A DNA stretch of 64,000 nt from UBA961 sp014191195 (GTDB lineage Bacteria; Bacteroidota; Ignavibacteria; Kapaibacteriales; UBA961): assembly GCA_964204605.1 (NCBI GenBank), contig OZ123195.1, positions 1,488,001-1,552,000 of the forward strand, read 5' to 3'. The position numbers and the translations under genes are program-made. A model generated the notes under the pieces. The model saw only the letters and a program-made list of their open reading frames with translations, ran no database searches and was not told the DNA's origin. Below, in pieces: positions 1 to 10,268 of the stretch (position 1 is its first letter; each line of letters begins with the position of its first letter).

Positions 1-2
1 TA

Positions 3-182
3 TCTCATCCCCATGCTCTCAAAGCTGAGATCGTATCTTTACAGGGTAAATCACTGTGGAAAGGCTTAGCTCATCAACCTATTCCGGTAGATTTTTTATC
101 TAATGGAATATATATTCTACATATAGAATATATATCAGGTTTGCAATCTAGATTGATGTTTATTAAACAACCCTCACATTAA
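3..182 (+). CDS. T9SS cargo protein, C-terminal end only (partial)
   Basis: The reading frame is open from base 3 to a TAA at 180-182 and encodes about 59 residues that begin outside the window. The fragment contains AEIVSLQGKSLWKG, then LSNGIYILHIEY and a final RLMFIKQPSH. This follows the pattern of a type A T9SS C-terminal sorting domain: a strand with 'sLqGk', a 'lsnGiYilhi' strand and a last 'r.mfik' strand. By family knowledge such proteins cross the outer membrane through the type IX system and are released or anchored after the domain is cleaved. The cargo domain is not visible, so the function is unknown. The stop overlaps the stop of the convergent gene and lies in a palindromic hairpin. 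Confidence 0.75.
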   Translation, partial: SHPHALKAEIVSLQGKSLWKGLAHQPIPVDFLSNGIYILHIEYISGLQSRLMFIKQPSH

Positions 183-190
183 TGTGAGGG
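171..190. terminator. Bidirectional palindromic terminator overlapping both stop codons
   Basis: CCCTCACATTAATGTGAGGG is a perfect 20-base palindrome, followed on the plus strand by TTTTATT. It contains the TAA of the upstream plus-strand gene (180-182) and the TAA of the minus-strand gene (179-181). As a hairpin it could end transcription from both sides. On the plus strand the T-run is short but present; on the minus strand the following sequence is T-rich but interrupted. Confidence 0.65.
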
Positions 191-3100
191 TTTTATTGAA
201 GGTATTGCAGGTAATTTGAAACCAATATAGAGATCGTTAAATTTCTTGATTTCAACTTTTTCCATTCCTTGATATTTTTCTAATATATAATCAACTTTAG
301 TAATTATATATTTAACTGCGGCATATGTTTGAGCAGTTGGAGCAGTTTCTGCAGAACTAACTGTTGAGGTTAATGCAGCTAATTTATTATTAAGTTTCAT
401 TGGATAATTTAGAAGATCTTGTCCAGCCTTTGCTTTTGTTTGAATAAGTTCTTCTTCTATACTTTTAAGAGTATCATTAATAATTTTTCCCAAAGAAATA
501 ATACTTTTTTTTGCAATTGAATCACTTACTTCTTTTTCAATCCTATCACTTGCCGATTGAATTGAATTCTTTATATCCCTTAATCGTCCAATTGTTTCAT
601 GAATCTCTGTCACTTTTTTATTGATTTGCATGTGCATATCATATTGAGCTTTCAGATCAGCAATTGGTACCATTAATGCAGATTCTATAATGAATTTTTT
701 CTTGGCAATAAGTGAATCCCCACTTTTCATACTAACAGAATATGTACCTGGTACTACTTTTGGGCCTGTATTTGAAGCACCCCATAATACAACAGGTGAT
801 TCTTTTGCATCAGGCATTCTCATATTCCAAGTAAATCTATTAAAGCCAATCTGAGAAGATACAGCGGCATTATTTTCCTTTTTCTTTTCATCAGCATAAA
901 AGGATGTCTCTGCTTTTACTTTGTCCCCTTTTAAAGTCTTATCAGATGAAAACTTTACCAATAAAGAATCAAATTGATCATGGAATTCTAATGTGATTGG
1001 TTTTTCAGATTTATTACCTACATAATATGAAACCATTACTCCATTAGGAAGATTCTGGCCAATTTGCATTTCTGGATAATAAAAAGATCCACCATCCATT
1101 CTCCAAGAATTTCTGGGAGCAAATAATAATGGCTCTGAACTAACTAAACTTTTATGATAAGAAGCTATATATCTAAGTGGCATAATATCATCTAATATCC
1201 AAAAAGATCTTCCATGTGTTGCAAGAATTAAGTCATGCTCTCTTTCATGAATCATTAAGTCATGTATTGGAGATCTAGGTACATTTTGTTGAAAAGATTG
1301 CCAAGAATTTCCGCCATTAACTGATATAAAGAGTCCGGTTTCTGTTCCAGCATAAAGTAAATCTTTTTGAACTGGATCTTCTCTTATTACTCTGGTATAT
1401 GATGGGGCTTGAATTCCATCGGTAATTAATTTCCATGAAGCTCCATAATCAGTTGTTTTTAATAAGTAAGGTTGTTGATCATCTGCAGATTTATATCTTG
1501 TAGCAGCTATATATGCAGTTCCTTCTTCATAATGCCCTACTTCTATAATACTAATAAGTGCTGGTTTTCCTTCATTAGGTAATATAGATGGAGTAACATT
1601 TTTCCAATTACTTCCACCATCTATAGTAATATACACTAAGCCGTCATCGCTACCTGTCCACAGAATATTAGGATTTATAGGTGATTCAGCAAATGCAAAG
1701 ATGGTGCAATATGTTTCTACGCCTGTATTATCTTTAGTTATGATTCCACCAGAAGCTTTTTGCTTTGATTTATCATTCGTCGTTAAATCTGGACTTATCT
1801 TATCCCAGGAATTACCACCTGTAGTAGATGCGAATACATGATTTCCGCATACATATAGCTTCTTCTTATCATGCTTAGAAAACACAATGGGATATGTCCA
1901 TTGAAATCTATATTGATGTGTTTCGGCACTACAACCAACTACATTTTCTGGATAGACACTTACATCTTGATCTTGATTAGTTTTTCTATGTAGTTTAGAA
2001 AGAAATCCGCCATAATTTCCGCCATAAATTATATCTGAATTTAGTGGATCAACAGCAATATACCCGGATTCACCTCCGGCTGCTGTAAACCAATCTTCTT
2101 TACCAATGGCCCAACCAGTTGATCTACTTGCAATGCCAACAGAAGAATTATCTTGTTGGCAGCCATATATTCTATATGGTATGTGATTATCAGCAGTAAC
2201 ATGATAAAATTGTGCTGTTGGTAAATCTAATGCAGTATATCCAGAACCACCTGTATTGGTAATAACGGCTCCACCATCGTCTGCTAGAACAAAACGCTCG
2301 GAGTCTAATGGATCAATCCACATATCATGATGATCACCATGCATGGTATTCATACCCTTAAATGTTGTTCCTCCATCTGTACTTTTATACAAACCAACAT
2401 TTAAAGCATAGATGGTTTCTGGATTTTTAGGATCTGCAATAATATGAGAAAAATACCATGGTCTTTGACGTATTTGTCTGTCTTCAGAAACTCTTTTCCA
2501 AGAATTCCCTGCATCATCACTTTTAAATAATCCACCATTTTCATTTTCTATCATCGCCCAGATACGATCTTTTTGGGCTGGAGAGCATGCAATACGTATT
2601 TTTCCATTTATTCCGACAGGTAAACCTGCTGATTTAGTGATTTCTTTCCATGTTTCTCCTCCATCTATTGAAGTAAATAGTCCACTTCCAATGCCTCCAC
2701 TACTCATTGAATATGCATTTCTATATGCCTGCCATAATGATGCATAGAGAATTTTAGGATTAAATGGATCTCTTTGAATATCAATAGCCCCTGTTGAATC
2801 CGCTAATAAGCCTGATCTTGATAACACTTTTTTCCAAGAATCACCACCATCAATAGATTTATATATTCCTCTTTCTGGATTTGACCCAAAAACATGTCCC
2901 ATAGATGCAATAATAATTTCATCTGGATTTTTGGGATGTATCGAAATTTTTGCAATCGAACCAGATTCTCTTAAACCAGAATATTTCCATGATACTCCGG
3001 CATTGGTTGATTTATAGATTCCTTCCCCAAAGGAAATATTACCTCTTATATCACATTCACCTGTCCCTGCAAATAGTATCGAAGCATCCGATTGAGCTAC

Positions 3101-3376
3101 TGCAATTGCACCAATAGACGAAGCATTCAATGTAGTATCTGAACAAGGCAGCCATGTTTCACCAGCATCTATTGTTTTCCAAATACCACCACCAGTTGCT
3201 CCAAAGTAATATGTTTTTCTATCTCCAATTATTCCAGTACATGCTAATGATCTTCCACCTCGATATGGGCCAATAGATCTAAATTTCATTTCTGAAAGAA
3301 ATTGTTGAGGAATTTGAGCATGTGCTGTTAATACAATGAATAATGCAAATAATACACTAACGATACAGTGTTTCAT
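179..3376 (-). CDS. Secreted BNR/Asp-box beta-propeller protein (VPS10/sortilin-like)
   Basis: This 1065-residue protein starts with a clear signal peptide (hydrophobic stretch to about residue 20, ending AHA). The first ~730 residues hold at least nine Asp-box hairpins of the S-x-D-x-G-x-[ST]-W type, for example TIDAGETW, SIDGGDSW, SIDGGETW, SDDAGNSW, TIDGGSNW and TTDYGASW. These are typical of the BNR/VPS10 ten-bladed propeller family common in Bacteroidota and Acidobacteria, where genes are often labelled glycosyl hydrolase without evidence. The last ~330 residues form an FnIII-like part and a helical segment (about 900-1000) rich in K, E and I. No catalytic residues can be pointed to, and no T9SS domain is evident at the C-terminus, which ends PSIKPSH. 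It is probably periplasmic or surface-exposed and may bind or process peptides or glycans. Transcribed toward a convergent neighbour with overlapping stops. Confidence 0.8.
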   Translation of the reverse strand: MKHCIVSVLFALFIVLTAHAQIPQQFLSEMKFRSIGPYRGGRSLACTGIIGDRKTYYFGATGGGIWKTIDAGETWLPCSDTTLNASSIGAIAVAQSDASILFAGTGECDIRGNISFGEGIYKSTNAGVSWKYSGLRESGSIAKISIHPKNPDEIIIASMGHVFGSNPERGIYKSIDGGDSWKKVLSRSGLLADSTGAIDIQRDPFNPKILYASLWQAYRNAYSMSSGGIGSGLFTSIDGGETWKEITKSAGLPVGINGKIRIACSPAQKDRIWAMIENENGGLFKSDDAGNSWKRVSEDRQIRQRPWYFSHIIADPKNPETIYALNVGLYKSTDGGTTFKGMNTMHGDHHDMWIDPLDSERFVLADDGGAVITNTGGSGYTALDLPTAQFYHVTADNHIPYRIYGCQQDNSSVGIASRSTGWAIGKEDWFTAAGGESGYIAVDPLNSDIIYGGNYGGFLSKLHRKTNQDQDVSVYPENVVGCSAETHQYRFQWTYPIVFSKHDKKKLYVCGNHVFASTTGGNSWDKISPDLTTNDKSKQKASGGIITKDNTGVETYCTIFAFAESPINPNILWTGSDDGLVYITIDGGSNWKNVTPSILPNEGKPALISIIEVGHYEEGTAYIAATRYKSADDQQPYLLKTTDYGASWKLITDGIQAPSYTRVIREDPVQKDLLYAGTETGLFISVNGGNSWQSFQQNVPRSPIHDLMIHEREHDLILATHGRSFWILDDIMPLRYIASYHKSLVSSEPLLFAPRNSWRMDGGSFYYPEMQIGQNLPNGVMVSYYVGNKSEKPITLEFHDQFDSLLVKFSSDKTLKGDKVKAETSFYADEKKKENNAAVSSQIGFNRFTWNMRMPDAKESPVVLWGASNTGPKVVPGTYSVSMKSGDSLIAKKKFIIESALMVPIADLKAQYDMHMQINKKVTEIHETIGRLRDIKNSIQSASDRIEKEVSDSIAKKSIISLGKIINDTLKSIEEELIQTKAKAGQDLLNYPMKLNNKLAALTSTVSSAETAPTAQTYAAVKYIITKVDYILEKYQGMEKVEIKKFNDLYIGFKLPAIPSIKPSH

Positions 3377-3439
3377 GAGTACACTTTAGGATAAAAATAG
3401 AAGAATACATCAATAATCTATGAGCCAGAACAGAATTTC

Positions 3440-4636
3440 TTATGGTCTTGGACGATTAGAATAGACGATTTTTAATTTTGGTCTTTTGGTAGGATCTGGA
3501 TCATTTGGGCCATAAAAAACTAATCGATCAACGCGATTTCTGTCTCTATCAACAAATGGCAAAATTTTCAAGATACCATTTGTTCCTCTTCTTAATATTC
3601 CTTCGATAACACTATTTAGAACAGAAAAGGTGTATTCAGTACTAGTAGAAGATGATACAGCATAGTACTCACGAAGGATATTAGCTGTTGAACTATCAAC
3701 AAAATTTGCAGTGATAACGGTGTCTTTAGGCCTATTACCAGTAATACATTGAGATGTATTGACTTGTAATGTTAAAACGGCTCCATGAATAGAAACTTTT
3801 TTAGGAACCGCACTTAAATTGAAACCAAGTTCGGATACTTGTCCACTTGCACAATCTAATACAATAGAACCATCATTTTGAACAGGAGATTTTACAAAAC
3901 AACCATCATAAGCAGAAATCAATAGAACAGAATCTACTGTCTGTGATCCAGATTTTTTATACAATACTTGTAATAATACGGGTGATTTTGCTGGAGATGA
4001 TATCGTATTCCTTGCAAATGCCCTTATAACTGTGGAATTCATCGTTGGAATTAATGCAATTCCATAGATAAGAGAATCACTTTTAGTGTTTGACTTTGTT
4101 GTAAACCATTGGGATATACAAGACTTTTCAATATCAATTGAAATTGAGAGCATTGTATCTTTTAATGGTATTATTCCATCATAATTTGCAATTGATTTTG
4201 AATCAATAAAACCATTTTGCGATAAAGTATCTATCGTGGCATCAGGAGCCCATAATTTATTTACTGAATACACTGAAAATGCAAGTCTATTTGCCACAGA
4301 ATCACCAAAAACATAGCGTTCAGGTTGTAATCTAAGTGTTGCAGATAGTATTTCAGCTCCAGCTAAAGAATCTGGTATATTCCCAAATCTAGCAAGAACG
4401 GAAGCTTGAAATCCTTTGCTAGATCCAATAAACAAAGAATTTAAATAGGAAGCTGATGGTTTTGTATTGAATACAGTAGAGTTTTTAAGAAAAGGGACAC
4501 TATCTGAAGTTAATACAGTTACATATGTGGAGTCATCAATCAATATTCCGCCTGCTACAGGGCTTTGCTCATTGCAGCCAAACAAAATAGACATAGTTAT
4601 AAGAGAGAACATACTGATAAAAATGTTTTTCAGCAT
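3440..4636 (-). CDS. Surface lipoprotein, DNRLRE-like (function unknown)
   Basis: The frame extends to an ATG at 4648, but the ATG at 4636 places a typical lipoprotein signal at the N-terminus: positive MLKN, a hydrophobic core and a lipobox ILFGC with the cysteine near residue 21. I therefore prefer 4636. The rest (about 398 residues) is beta-rich, with phrases such as 'ILSATLRLQPERYVFGDS' and a mirrored second half ('KVSIHGAVLTLQV'). This suggests two jelly-roll domains like the DNRLRE cell-surface family. No active site is visible. It sits between glgA and the BNR protein on the same strand, with short spacers of 36 bp (to glgA) and 63 bp (to the BNR gene), so cotranscription is possible. 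Confidence 0.65.
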   Translation of the reverse strand: MLKNIFISMFSLITMSILFGCNEQSPVAGGILIDDSTYVTVLTSDSVPFLKNSTVFNTKPSASYLNSLFIGSSKGFQASVLARFGNIPDSLAGAEILSATLRLQPERYVFGDSVANRLAFSVYSVNKLWAPDATIDTLSQNGFIDSKSIANYDGIIPLKDTMLSISIDIEKSCISQWFTTKSNTKSDSLIYGIALIPTMNSTVIRAFARNTISSPAKSPVLLQVLYKKSGSQTVDSVLLISAYDGCFVKSPVQNDGSIVLDCASGQVSELGFNLSAVPKKVSIHGAVLTLQVNTSQCITGNRPKDTVITANFVDSSTANILREYYAVSSSTSTEYTFSVLNSVIEGILRRGTNGILKILPFVDRDRNRVDRLVFYGPNDPDPTKRPKLKIVYSNRPRP

Positions 4637-4672
4637 TCTAAATTCCAATCTGTAATGTGTGTGGGAAAATTA

Positions 4673-6160
4673 TCAGAATGTATCTTTCATCAAAGCACGA
4701 TACAGTTCAGAATATTGTCTGGCGGCTCTACCCCAAGAATGATCTTCATTCATTCCATTTATTACTAATGCTTGCCATGCTTCTGGATTTTTATATAATT
4801 CCAATGCACGGCTAATAGCTTGGATCATCGATTTTGCACTGTAATCAGAGAATAAAAACCCTGTTCCTTCTCCATTTTCTGGATTATAATCTCTTACCGT
4901 ATCTGCCAATCCTCCAGTTTCACGGACAATAGGAACTGTTCCATATACTAGTGAATACTGTTGATTAAGACCACATGGTTCATATAAAGATGGCATCAAG
5001 AACATATCTGCTCCTGCTTCCATAAGATGAGCTAATTCGTCATCAAATTCAATCTTTAATGCAAATTTTTCAGGATATTTTTTTGTTAATGCCTTTAATT
5101 GAGGGTAAAATGAATGATCACCCTCGCCAAGCATTACCAATTGAATATCTTTAGACATTAGATCTTTTGCTGCATCAAGAATTAACTGAATACCCTTTTG
5201 TTCATTGATTCTTGTAACCATAGCTATCAATGGTACATTTTTATCTGTATGTATAGGTAATCCAAATCGTTCTAAGACAGTTTCTTTATTTGGAGCTTTA
5301 TCTTCAATTGAAGATTTATCGTATTTTTTTGTGATTAATGGATCAATTTTGGGATTCCATGTATTCAAATCAACTCCATGGGCAATCCCTAACATCTTCT
5401 CTGCTCGACGATTTAAGACATCACTTAATCCATTACTAAGCTTTTGATCGGTTAATACTTCTTTGGCATATGTAGGACTTACCGTCGTTATACAGTCAGA
5501 AAAATGAATACCAGCTTTCATGAAATTTACTTTTTCTTTATGAGACAAAGCATCCGCATGTGATTCATGAAATCCTATTCGATTGATTGATTCTAAACTA
5601 AAATCACCTTGATTACCAAAATTATGTATGGTAAATATAATCTTGGTTTTAGCAAATACATCATTGTGCTGCAATCTTAGTAAGGCAGGCAAAATTCCAG
5701 TCTGCCAATCATTACAATGAATTATATCTGGAACCCAACCAAGAAGCAAACATGTCTGAATAACAGAACGATTGAAGAATACAAATCGCTCATCATTATC
5801 CTCATAATCTACACCAGTAGATGGATCTGCGTAAAATCCTTTATTGGCATCAAAATAATTAGTATTAGTAGTTATATATGCTTGAACTTTAGAGCGAGGA
5901 TTATTAATTGAAGAAGATTTTACTGTTGCTAAAGCAGTATTTTCACCCACAGGAATAGGAATGTCGCGTAATCTATTTATTTCGTGAATTCTATTTTTTC
6001 TTTCACTTATCGAACCATATTTGGGAGCCATCACCCTAATATCATGTCCCAATTCTCTTAAAGCTAATGGTAATGAATAAGAAACATCAGCCAAACCACC
6101 CGTTTTTGCAAAAGGATATACTTCACTGGAAACAAATAATATACTGAGAGTCTTTGCCAT
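4673..6160 (-). CDS. glgA: Glycogen synthase (ADP-glucose type, GT5)
   Basis: This 495-residue protein has the normal length for bacterial GlgA. It transfers glucose from ADP-glucose to the non-reducing end of an alpha-1,4-glucan in the cytoplasm. The N-terminal ADP-glucose site KTGGLADV is at residues 19-26. The C-terminal GT-B catalytic region is seen in MPSLYEPCGLNQQYSLVYG followed by VRETGGLADTV, which contains the conserved E-x7-E-type residues and the second G-G-L loop. The start ATG at 6160 puts the beta-strand LSILFVSSEVYPF right at the N-terminus, as in the family. No other glycogen gene is adjacent. Confidence 0.95.
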   Translation of the reverse strand: MAKTLSILFVSSEVYPFAKTGGLADVSYSLPLALRELGHDIRVMAPKYGSISERKNRIHEINRLRDIPIPVGENTALATVKSSSINNPRSKVQAYITTNTNYFDANKGFYADPSTGVDYEDNDERFVFFNRSVIQTCLLLGWVPDIIHCNDWQTGILPALLRLQHNDVFAKTKIIFTIHNFGNQGDFSLESINRIGFHESHADALSHKEKVNFMKAGIHFSDCITTVSPTYAKEVLTDQKLSNGLSDVLNRRAEKMLGIAHGVDLNTWNPKIDPLITKKYDKSSIEDKAPNKETVLERFGLPIHTDKNVPLIAMVTRINEQKGIQLILDAAKDLMSKDIQLVMLGEGDHSFYPQLKALTKKYPEKFALKIEFDDELAHLMEAGADMFLMPSLYEPCGLNQQYSLVYGTVPIVRETGGLADTVRDYNPENGEGTGFLFSDYSAKSMIQAISRALELYKNPEAWQALVINGMNEDHSWGRAARQYSELYRALMKDTF

Positions 6161-6465
6161 TATAGCCTTTTGAACTTAATCAATAGTTTGATCAAAAAAA
6201 ACAAGCAAAGCAAAAATAAGCAATTTTTCTGTAAAAATTACAGATTGATAGAGAACGTAAAAAACTTCGAAATTAATTGCATTATCAATGGCTTCGATCG
6301 CCCGTCTAGTTCAAAGAATTGGCTATTTATTACGTAAAATAATTTTGTTAACATTTGAAATTTAAGAATTGTATTTTGCATATGCAGCTGTGTAAATTTT
6401 ATGATTCTTTTCTCATTATTTACATATATATCTTCTATCTATTCACTTGTTTCTTGTCTATTTTC
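6161..6465. other. Divergent intergenic region between glgA and the large secreted protein
   Basis: About 300 bases with no gene I can support. It should hold the promoters of glgA (minus) and the secreted protein (plus). The right half could be read as an N-terminal extension of the downstream gene from a TTG at 6355, but that stretch has no signal-peptide logic before the ATG at 6466. An AT-rich stretch ending TAATTTTG near 6340 resembles the Bacteroidota -7 element (TAnnTTTG) only loosely. Confidence 0.3.
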
Positions 6466-9400
6466 ATGCACATAACACAGTATATCATTACTTGTTTACT
6501 TATTTGTAATGCCTTGTTTTTTGGATATGATACTGTTATCGCCCAAAAAGTAAACTTATCTGGTATTATTAATAATTATGCAAGAGTTTTACAATTAGAC
6601 AATTGCAAAAACTATATCAAAGTAGATAATTCATTTGGATTTGAAGCTGGTGACAAAGCAATTTTAATCCAAATGAAAGGTGCTTTAATTAATACCGATG
6701 ATTCTTCTACTTTTGGAGATATTATAGATTTTAAAGGTGCTGGGAATGCAGAAGTTGTAGAAATTTCTTCTGTACAAAATGATCTTATCAATCTTAAATA
6801 TTCACCATTATTAGATTATTATCCTTCGGATGCACCGGTTCAATTAGTTTCTTTACCTGGTTATGATACTGCTACTATTACTTCCAAATTAACTGCAAAG
6901 CCTTGGGATGGTCTTACTGGTGGAGTTTTAGCTTTTGATATTCGTTTAGCATTGGATATTTCTGGAACAATCGATATTTCTGGTCGAGGATATAGAGGGG
7001 GATCTCCACAAAATGCTATTCCAAATAAAAATCAAATCTATAGCGCACTTGGATATAGATATTCAAAGCTTCTTACCGATAGTGCCGGTGAAAAAGGTGA
7101 AGGTATTGCTATCCTTAAAGATTCCTATGCTAGTGGCCGAGGCGCTCCTGCTAATGCCGGAGGCGGAGGTAATGCACATAATTCTGGCGGTGGTGGTGGC
7201 GGAAATGGAGGTGATGGCGGCAAAGGTTCCTTAGAATTTGGAGGAACTAATTTCGATTTAGGAGGAAGGCCAGGCCGACATATCAATTATGATACATTTA
7301 TTGCTATTAAAAAAGCTAAAATTTTAATGGGAGGTGGTGGTGGTGGTGGACATCATAATAATCAATTAGCAACCGCTGGTGGTGCTGGTGGTGGCATTGC
7401 TTATATCAGAGCAAATAATATGATTATACGTCAAGGTGCCCAGATATTTTCAAATGGAGATGATGTTTTTGCAATTGCTGGTAATGATGGATCCGGTGGC
7501 GGTGGCGCTGGAGGAACTATTTTTTTTGATGTACAACGATTTATCTTTTTTGATTCTTTGCAAGTACAAGCAAAAGGTGGTGTTGGTGGTAGTAACAATG
7601 CAGGTGGCAATCATGGCCCAGGTGGTGGTGGCGGTGGAGGCATAGTTTCATTTTTATATGTAAAACCACCCCAAATTACACCCACTATTTCGGGTGGATT
7701 TCCTGGAACAGTTATAGCAACCAAAAACACCCATACTGCAGATACAGGGAAAATTGGTAAAACGTATGAAAATGTGCAATTAGCAGAAAGTAGAAGAACC
7801 GCATTAAGTGTAAGAAATGCTAAAGACACAACAGTTTGCGCAAATACGCTATTAAATTTATGGGTTGAGCCATCAGGTGGACGCCCCCCTTTTAGATATT
7901 TATGGACAGGCCCAAATATAGACGACCCATTGTCTCAATATCCTAATGTAAGGCCAAGTCAATCAACCACATATAATGTTAGTATTACCGATTCTTTTGA
8001 TTGTGTGATTATGGGCAGAGTAAATGTAGTTATTCGTCCTGCACCAAAACTTGATATACCAATTAAAACATATACAGCTTGTAAAGGTGATACTATTGTA
8101 TTAACTGCAGATAGTCCAGAGCAAGTATATTGGTATCCTTCCAAAGGATTATTAGAAGATAAAGGATCAAAGGTTCATTGTATCGTTGATACGAATACAT
8201 TGTATACAGTTCAAGTATTGTCTCCACAGGGATGTCCATCAATCGACACTATTTTTATAAACCTTTTACAAGCACCAACAATTAGTGGTTTTAATAAGTC
8301 AGAATCTATATGTCCTGGAGATTCTATTTCACTATTGCAGATTTCTACTATTAATGGGAATCCACCATTTACAATGTATTGGCATTCATCTGAATTTCGA
8401 ATAGATACATTGAATACCGATTTTTCTGTACTATCCTATACCGTAAAACCTGGTACATCTGCTTATTATCATTTTACTTTATTGGATGGATCTGGCTGTA
8501 AGACAAAAGATTCTGTATTCGTATCAATATTACCAATACCAGATTTACAGCATATTCCAGATACAATTGTGTGCAAAAATGGTACTATTCAGTTATGGGC
8601 AAAAGGAGGATCTAGATATTCTTGGACGCCTTCCGAGGGACTATCAGACTCTACTTCTGCAAATCCATTGGCAAGTCCAGTTTCATCTACTAATTATACT
8701 GTTACAGCATTTAATGATTCTGGCTGTAGTGTTCAATCTTCAATATTTCTGAAAGTAGTAGATAGTCCATTAAAACCTATTCTCATTCAAAAAGATGATA
8801 CGCTTTTTGCGGGTGCAATAAATGGCAGTTTTTTATGGTATAGAAATAATAATACAATTACTGGAGCTACTGATTCTCTTTTCATCATAGATTCTGCTGG
8901 ATTTTATAAAGTAGAAGTATATACACCTGATAATTGCATACATTATTCTGACTCTGTGTTTTGTGCTATTGGAACTGCACTATTAACAATAGGGAATGCA
9001 TCCATAAGTAATGGAGAAATAGCAGTATTACCAATTTCATTAATGAATCAACAAGATATACAAATCTCTAAAGTAAATGCTTTAGAAATTACAATGTCTT
9101 GGAATTCCTCAATTGCTTCATTTGAACGTATTGATCCAAAAGGAAGTCAAATTTCACTTATCAATGAAGCAGATTCTACTGTTTTTTCTGGAATATTTCC
9201 AATTACAGAGAATCAAACATTATTAGGAAATATCTATATGAAAGGTCTTTTAGGTGATAATATTGCTTCGAACATTCATATCAGATCATATAAACCAAAA
9301 AATGGCATCTTAAAATTAAATAAGCAAGACGGATTAATTGGCTTAAATGATATTTGCTATGAAGGCGGTATTCGTTTGTGGAAATCAGATAAAACTGTAC

Positions 9401-9657
9401 AGAGAGCTTTTATACAGATTGCTCCACAACCTATTAATGATATAGCAGATATACATCTGTTACTGCCAGAAAAAGGTCAATATACTCTGAAAGCGATAAC
9501 AGTAACTGGAGAAATTATTCCATTAATTCAAGGATATTCTTCTATAGGATATTCACATCATAGCATAGATTGCAAAAATTTACCATCAGGTGTTTTACAA
9601 ATATTATTGCAAACGCCAACAGAATCCATAATGGAATCGATTCTCATAATACGATAG
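6466..9657 (+). CDS. Large secreted T9SS cargo with glycine-rich and PKD/Ig-like domains
   Basis: I place the start at the ATG at 6466, which gives MHITQYIITCLLIC...VIAQ, a good signal peptide. A longer frame reaches a TTG at 6355. The mature protein of about 1040 residues has four parts. First comes a beta-rich N-terminal domain. Then there is a strongly glycine-rich region, about residues 190-410 of this start, with runs such as GGGGGGN and GGGGGGGH. Next are several repeated Ig/PKD-like modules with the signature 'C.G..i.L.a...Y.WsPs.gL', about residues 470-780. A beta-domain resembling cohesin-type folds follows ('GEIAVLPISLMNQ'). The last ~80 residues (APQPINDIADIHL ... LPSGVLQILL ... 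MESILIIR) form a T9SS type A sorting domain. It is probably an adhesin-like surface protein. The gene is followed 10 bp later by msrB on the same strand. Confidence 0.8.
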   Translation: MHITQYIITCLLICNALFFGYDTVIAQKVNLSGIINNYARVLQLDNCKNYIKVDNSFGFEAGDKAILIQMKGALINTDDSSTFGDIIDFKGAGNAEVVEISSVQNDLINLKYSPLLDYYPSDAPVQLVSLPGYDTATITSKLTAKPWDGLTGGVLAFDIRLALDISGTIDISGRGYRGGSPQNAIPNKNQIYSALGYRYSKLLTDSAGEKGEGIAILKDSYASGRGAPANAGGGGNAHNSGGGGGGNGGDGGKGSLEFGGTNFDLGGRPGRHINYDTFIAIKKAKILMGGGGGGGHHNNQLATAGGAGGGIAYIRANNMIIRQGAQIFSNGDDVFAIAGNDGSGGGGAGGTIFFDVQRFIFFDSLQVQAKGGVGGSNNAGGNHGPGGGGGGGIVSFLYVKPPQITPTISGGFPGTVIATKNTHTADTGKIGKTYENVQLAESRRTALSVRNAKDTTVCANTLLNLWVEPSGGRPPFRYLWTGPNIDDPLSQYPNVRPSQSTTYNVSITDSFDCVIMGRVNVVIRPAPKLDIPIKTYTACKGDTIVLTADSPEQVYWYPSKGLLEDKGSKVHCIVDTNTLYTVQVLSPQGCPSIDTIFINLLQAPTISGFNKSESICPGDSISLLQISTINGNPPFTMYWHSSEFRIDTLNTDFSVLSYTVKPGTSAYYHFTLLDGSGCKTKDSVFVSILPIPDLQHIPDTIVCKNGTIQLWAKGGSRYSWTPSEGLSDSTSANPLASPVSSTNYTVTAFNDSGCSVQSSIFLKVVDSPLKPILIQKDDTLFAGAINGSFLWYRNNNTITGATDSLFIIDSAGFYKVEVYTPDNCIHYSDSVFCAIGTALLTIGNASISNGEIAVLPISLMNQQDIQISKVNALEITMSWNSSIASFERIDPKGSQISLINEADSTVFSGIFPITENQTLLGNIYMKGLLGDNIASNIHIRSYKPKNGILKLNKQDGLIGLNDICYEGGIRLWKSDKTVQRAFIQIAPQPINDIADIHLLLPEKGQYTLKAITVTGEIIPLIQGYSSIGYSHHSIDCKNLPSGVLQILLQTPTESIMESILIIR

Positions 9658-9667
9658 GAATCTTGTC

Positions 9668-10063
9668 ATGATACATAAAAGCGAAGAAGAATGGAAAAAG
9701 GAATTAAGTGAAGAGGAATTTATTGTTACCAGAAAGAAAGGTACAGAAAGAGCATTTACTGGAAAATATTGGAATCATCATGAAGAAGGTACATATAATT
9801 GTGTATGCTGTGGGACTGAATTATTTACATCGCAAGAAAAATATGAATCAGGATGCGGTTGGCCATCTTTCTTTGATAGCTCTAATCCCCAAAATATAAG
9901 CATGGCAACAGATAATAGCCATTGGATGCAAAGGACAGAAATTCTTTGTTCGCAATGCAATGCACATTTAGGACATATCTTTGATGATGGACCTAAGCCT
10001 ACTGGACAAAGGTATTGCGTAAATTCGGCATCTTTAACATTTACTCATCAAATCAAAAAATAA
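9668..10063 (+). CDS. msrB: Peptide-methionine (R)-S-oxide reductase
   Basis: This 131-residue protein has the standard MsrB length. It reduces the R-epimer of methionine sulfoxide in proteins. Two zinc-binding CxxC pairs are visible: Cys45/Cys48 in CVCCG and the pair in CSQCNAHLGH. CGWPSF (Cys63, the usual resolving position) and RYCVNSASL with the catalytic Cys117 complete the family signature. There is no signal peptide, so it acts in the cytoplasm. The next gene, xseB, starts 2 bp after its stop, so the two are probably translated from one message. Confidence 0.96.
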   Translation: MIHKSEEEWKKELSEEEFIVTRKKGTERAFTGKYWNHHEEGTYNCVCCGTELFTSQEKYESGCGWPSFFDSSNPQNISMATDNSHWMQRTEILCSQCNAHLGHIFDDGPKPTGQRYCVNSASLTFTHQIKK

Positions 10064-10064
10064 T

Positions 10065-10268
10065 ATGTCAAAAAAATCCCAGGTAATCAGTTTTGAAGAA
10101 CAGATCAAAAGGCTTGAACAAATAGTACAAACACTTGATCAAGGAAATGCAAGTTTGGATGAAATGTTAGCTTTTTATGAAGAAGGAATGGCTTTAACAG
10201 CTTCGTGTAGAAAAGTTTTAGATGAAGCAGAACAAAAATTGACAATTCTAGAAAAGAAGCATAATTAG
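10065..10268 (+). CDS. xseB: Exodeoxyribonuclease VII small subunit
   Basis: This 67-residue protein shows the XseB pattern: SFEEQIKRLEQIVQTLDQGNASLDEMLAFYEEGMAL, a helical hairpin, then a helix ending KKHN. The small subunit assembles in several copies on XseA, which is not in this window, to degrade single-stranded DNA. It starts one base after the TAA of msrB. Its TAG stop overlaps by four bases with the stop of the convergent cytochrome gene. Confidence 0.93.
   Translation: MSKKSQVISFEEQIKRLEQIVQTLDQGNASLDEMLAFYEEGMALTASCRKVLDEAEQKLTILEKKHN

Noticed and set aside
7150..7650. Glycine-codon-rich tandem-like DNA in the large T9SS cargo, possible slippage repeat or non-B DNA
   Set aside because: The units are irregular and fit a glycine-rich protein linker; no constant period is seen.
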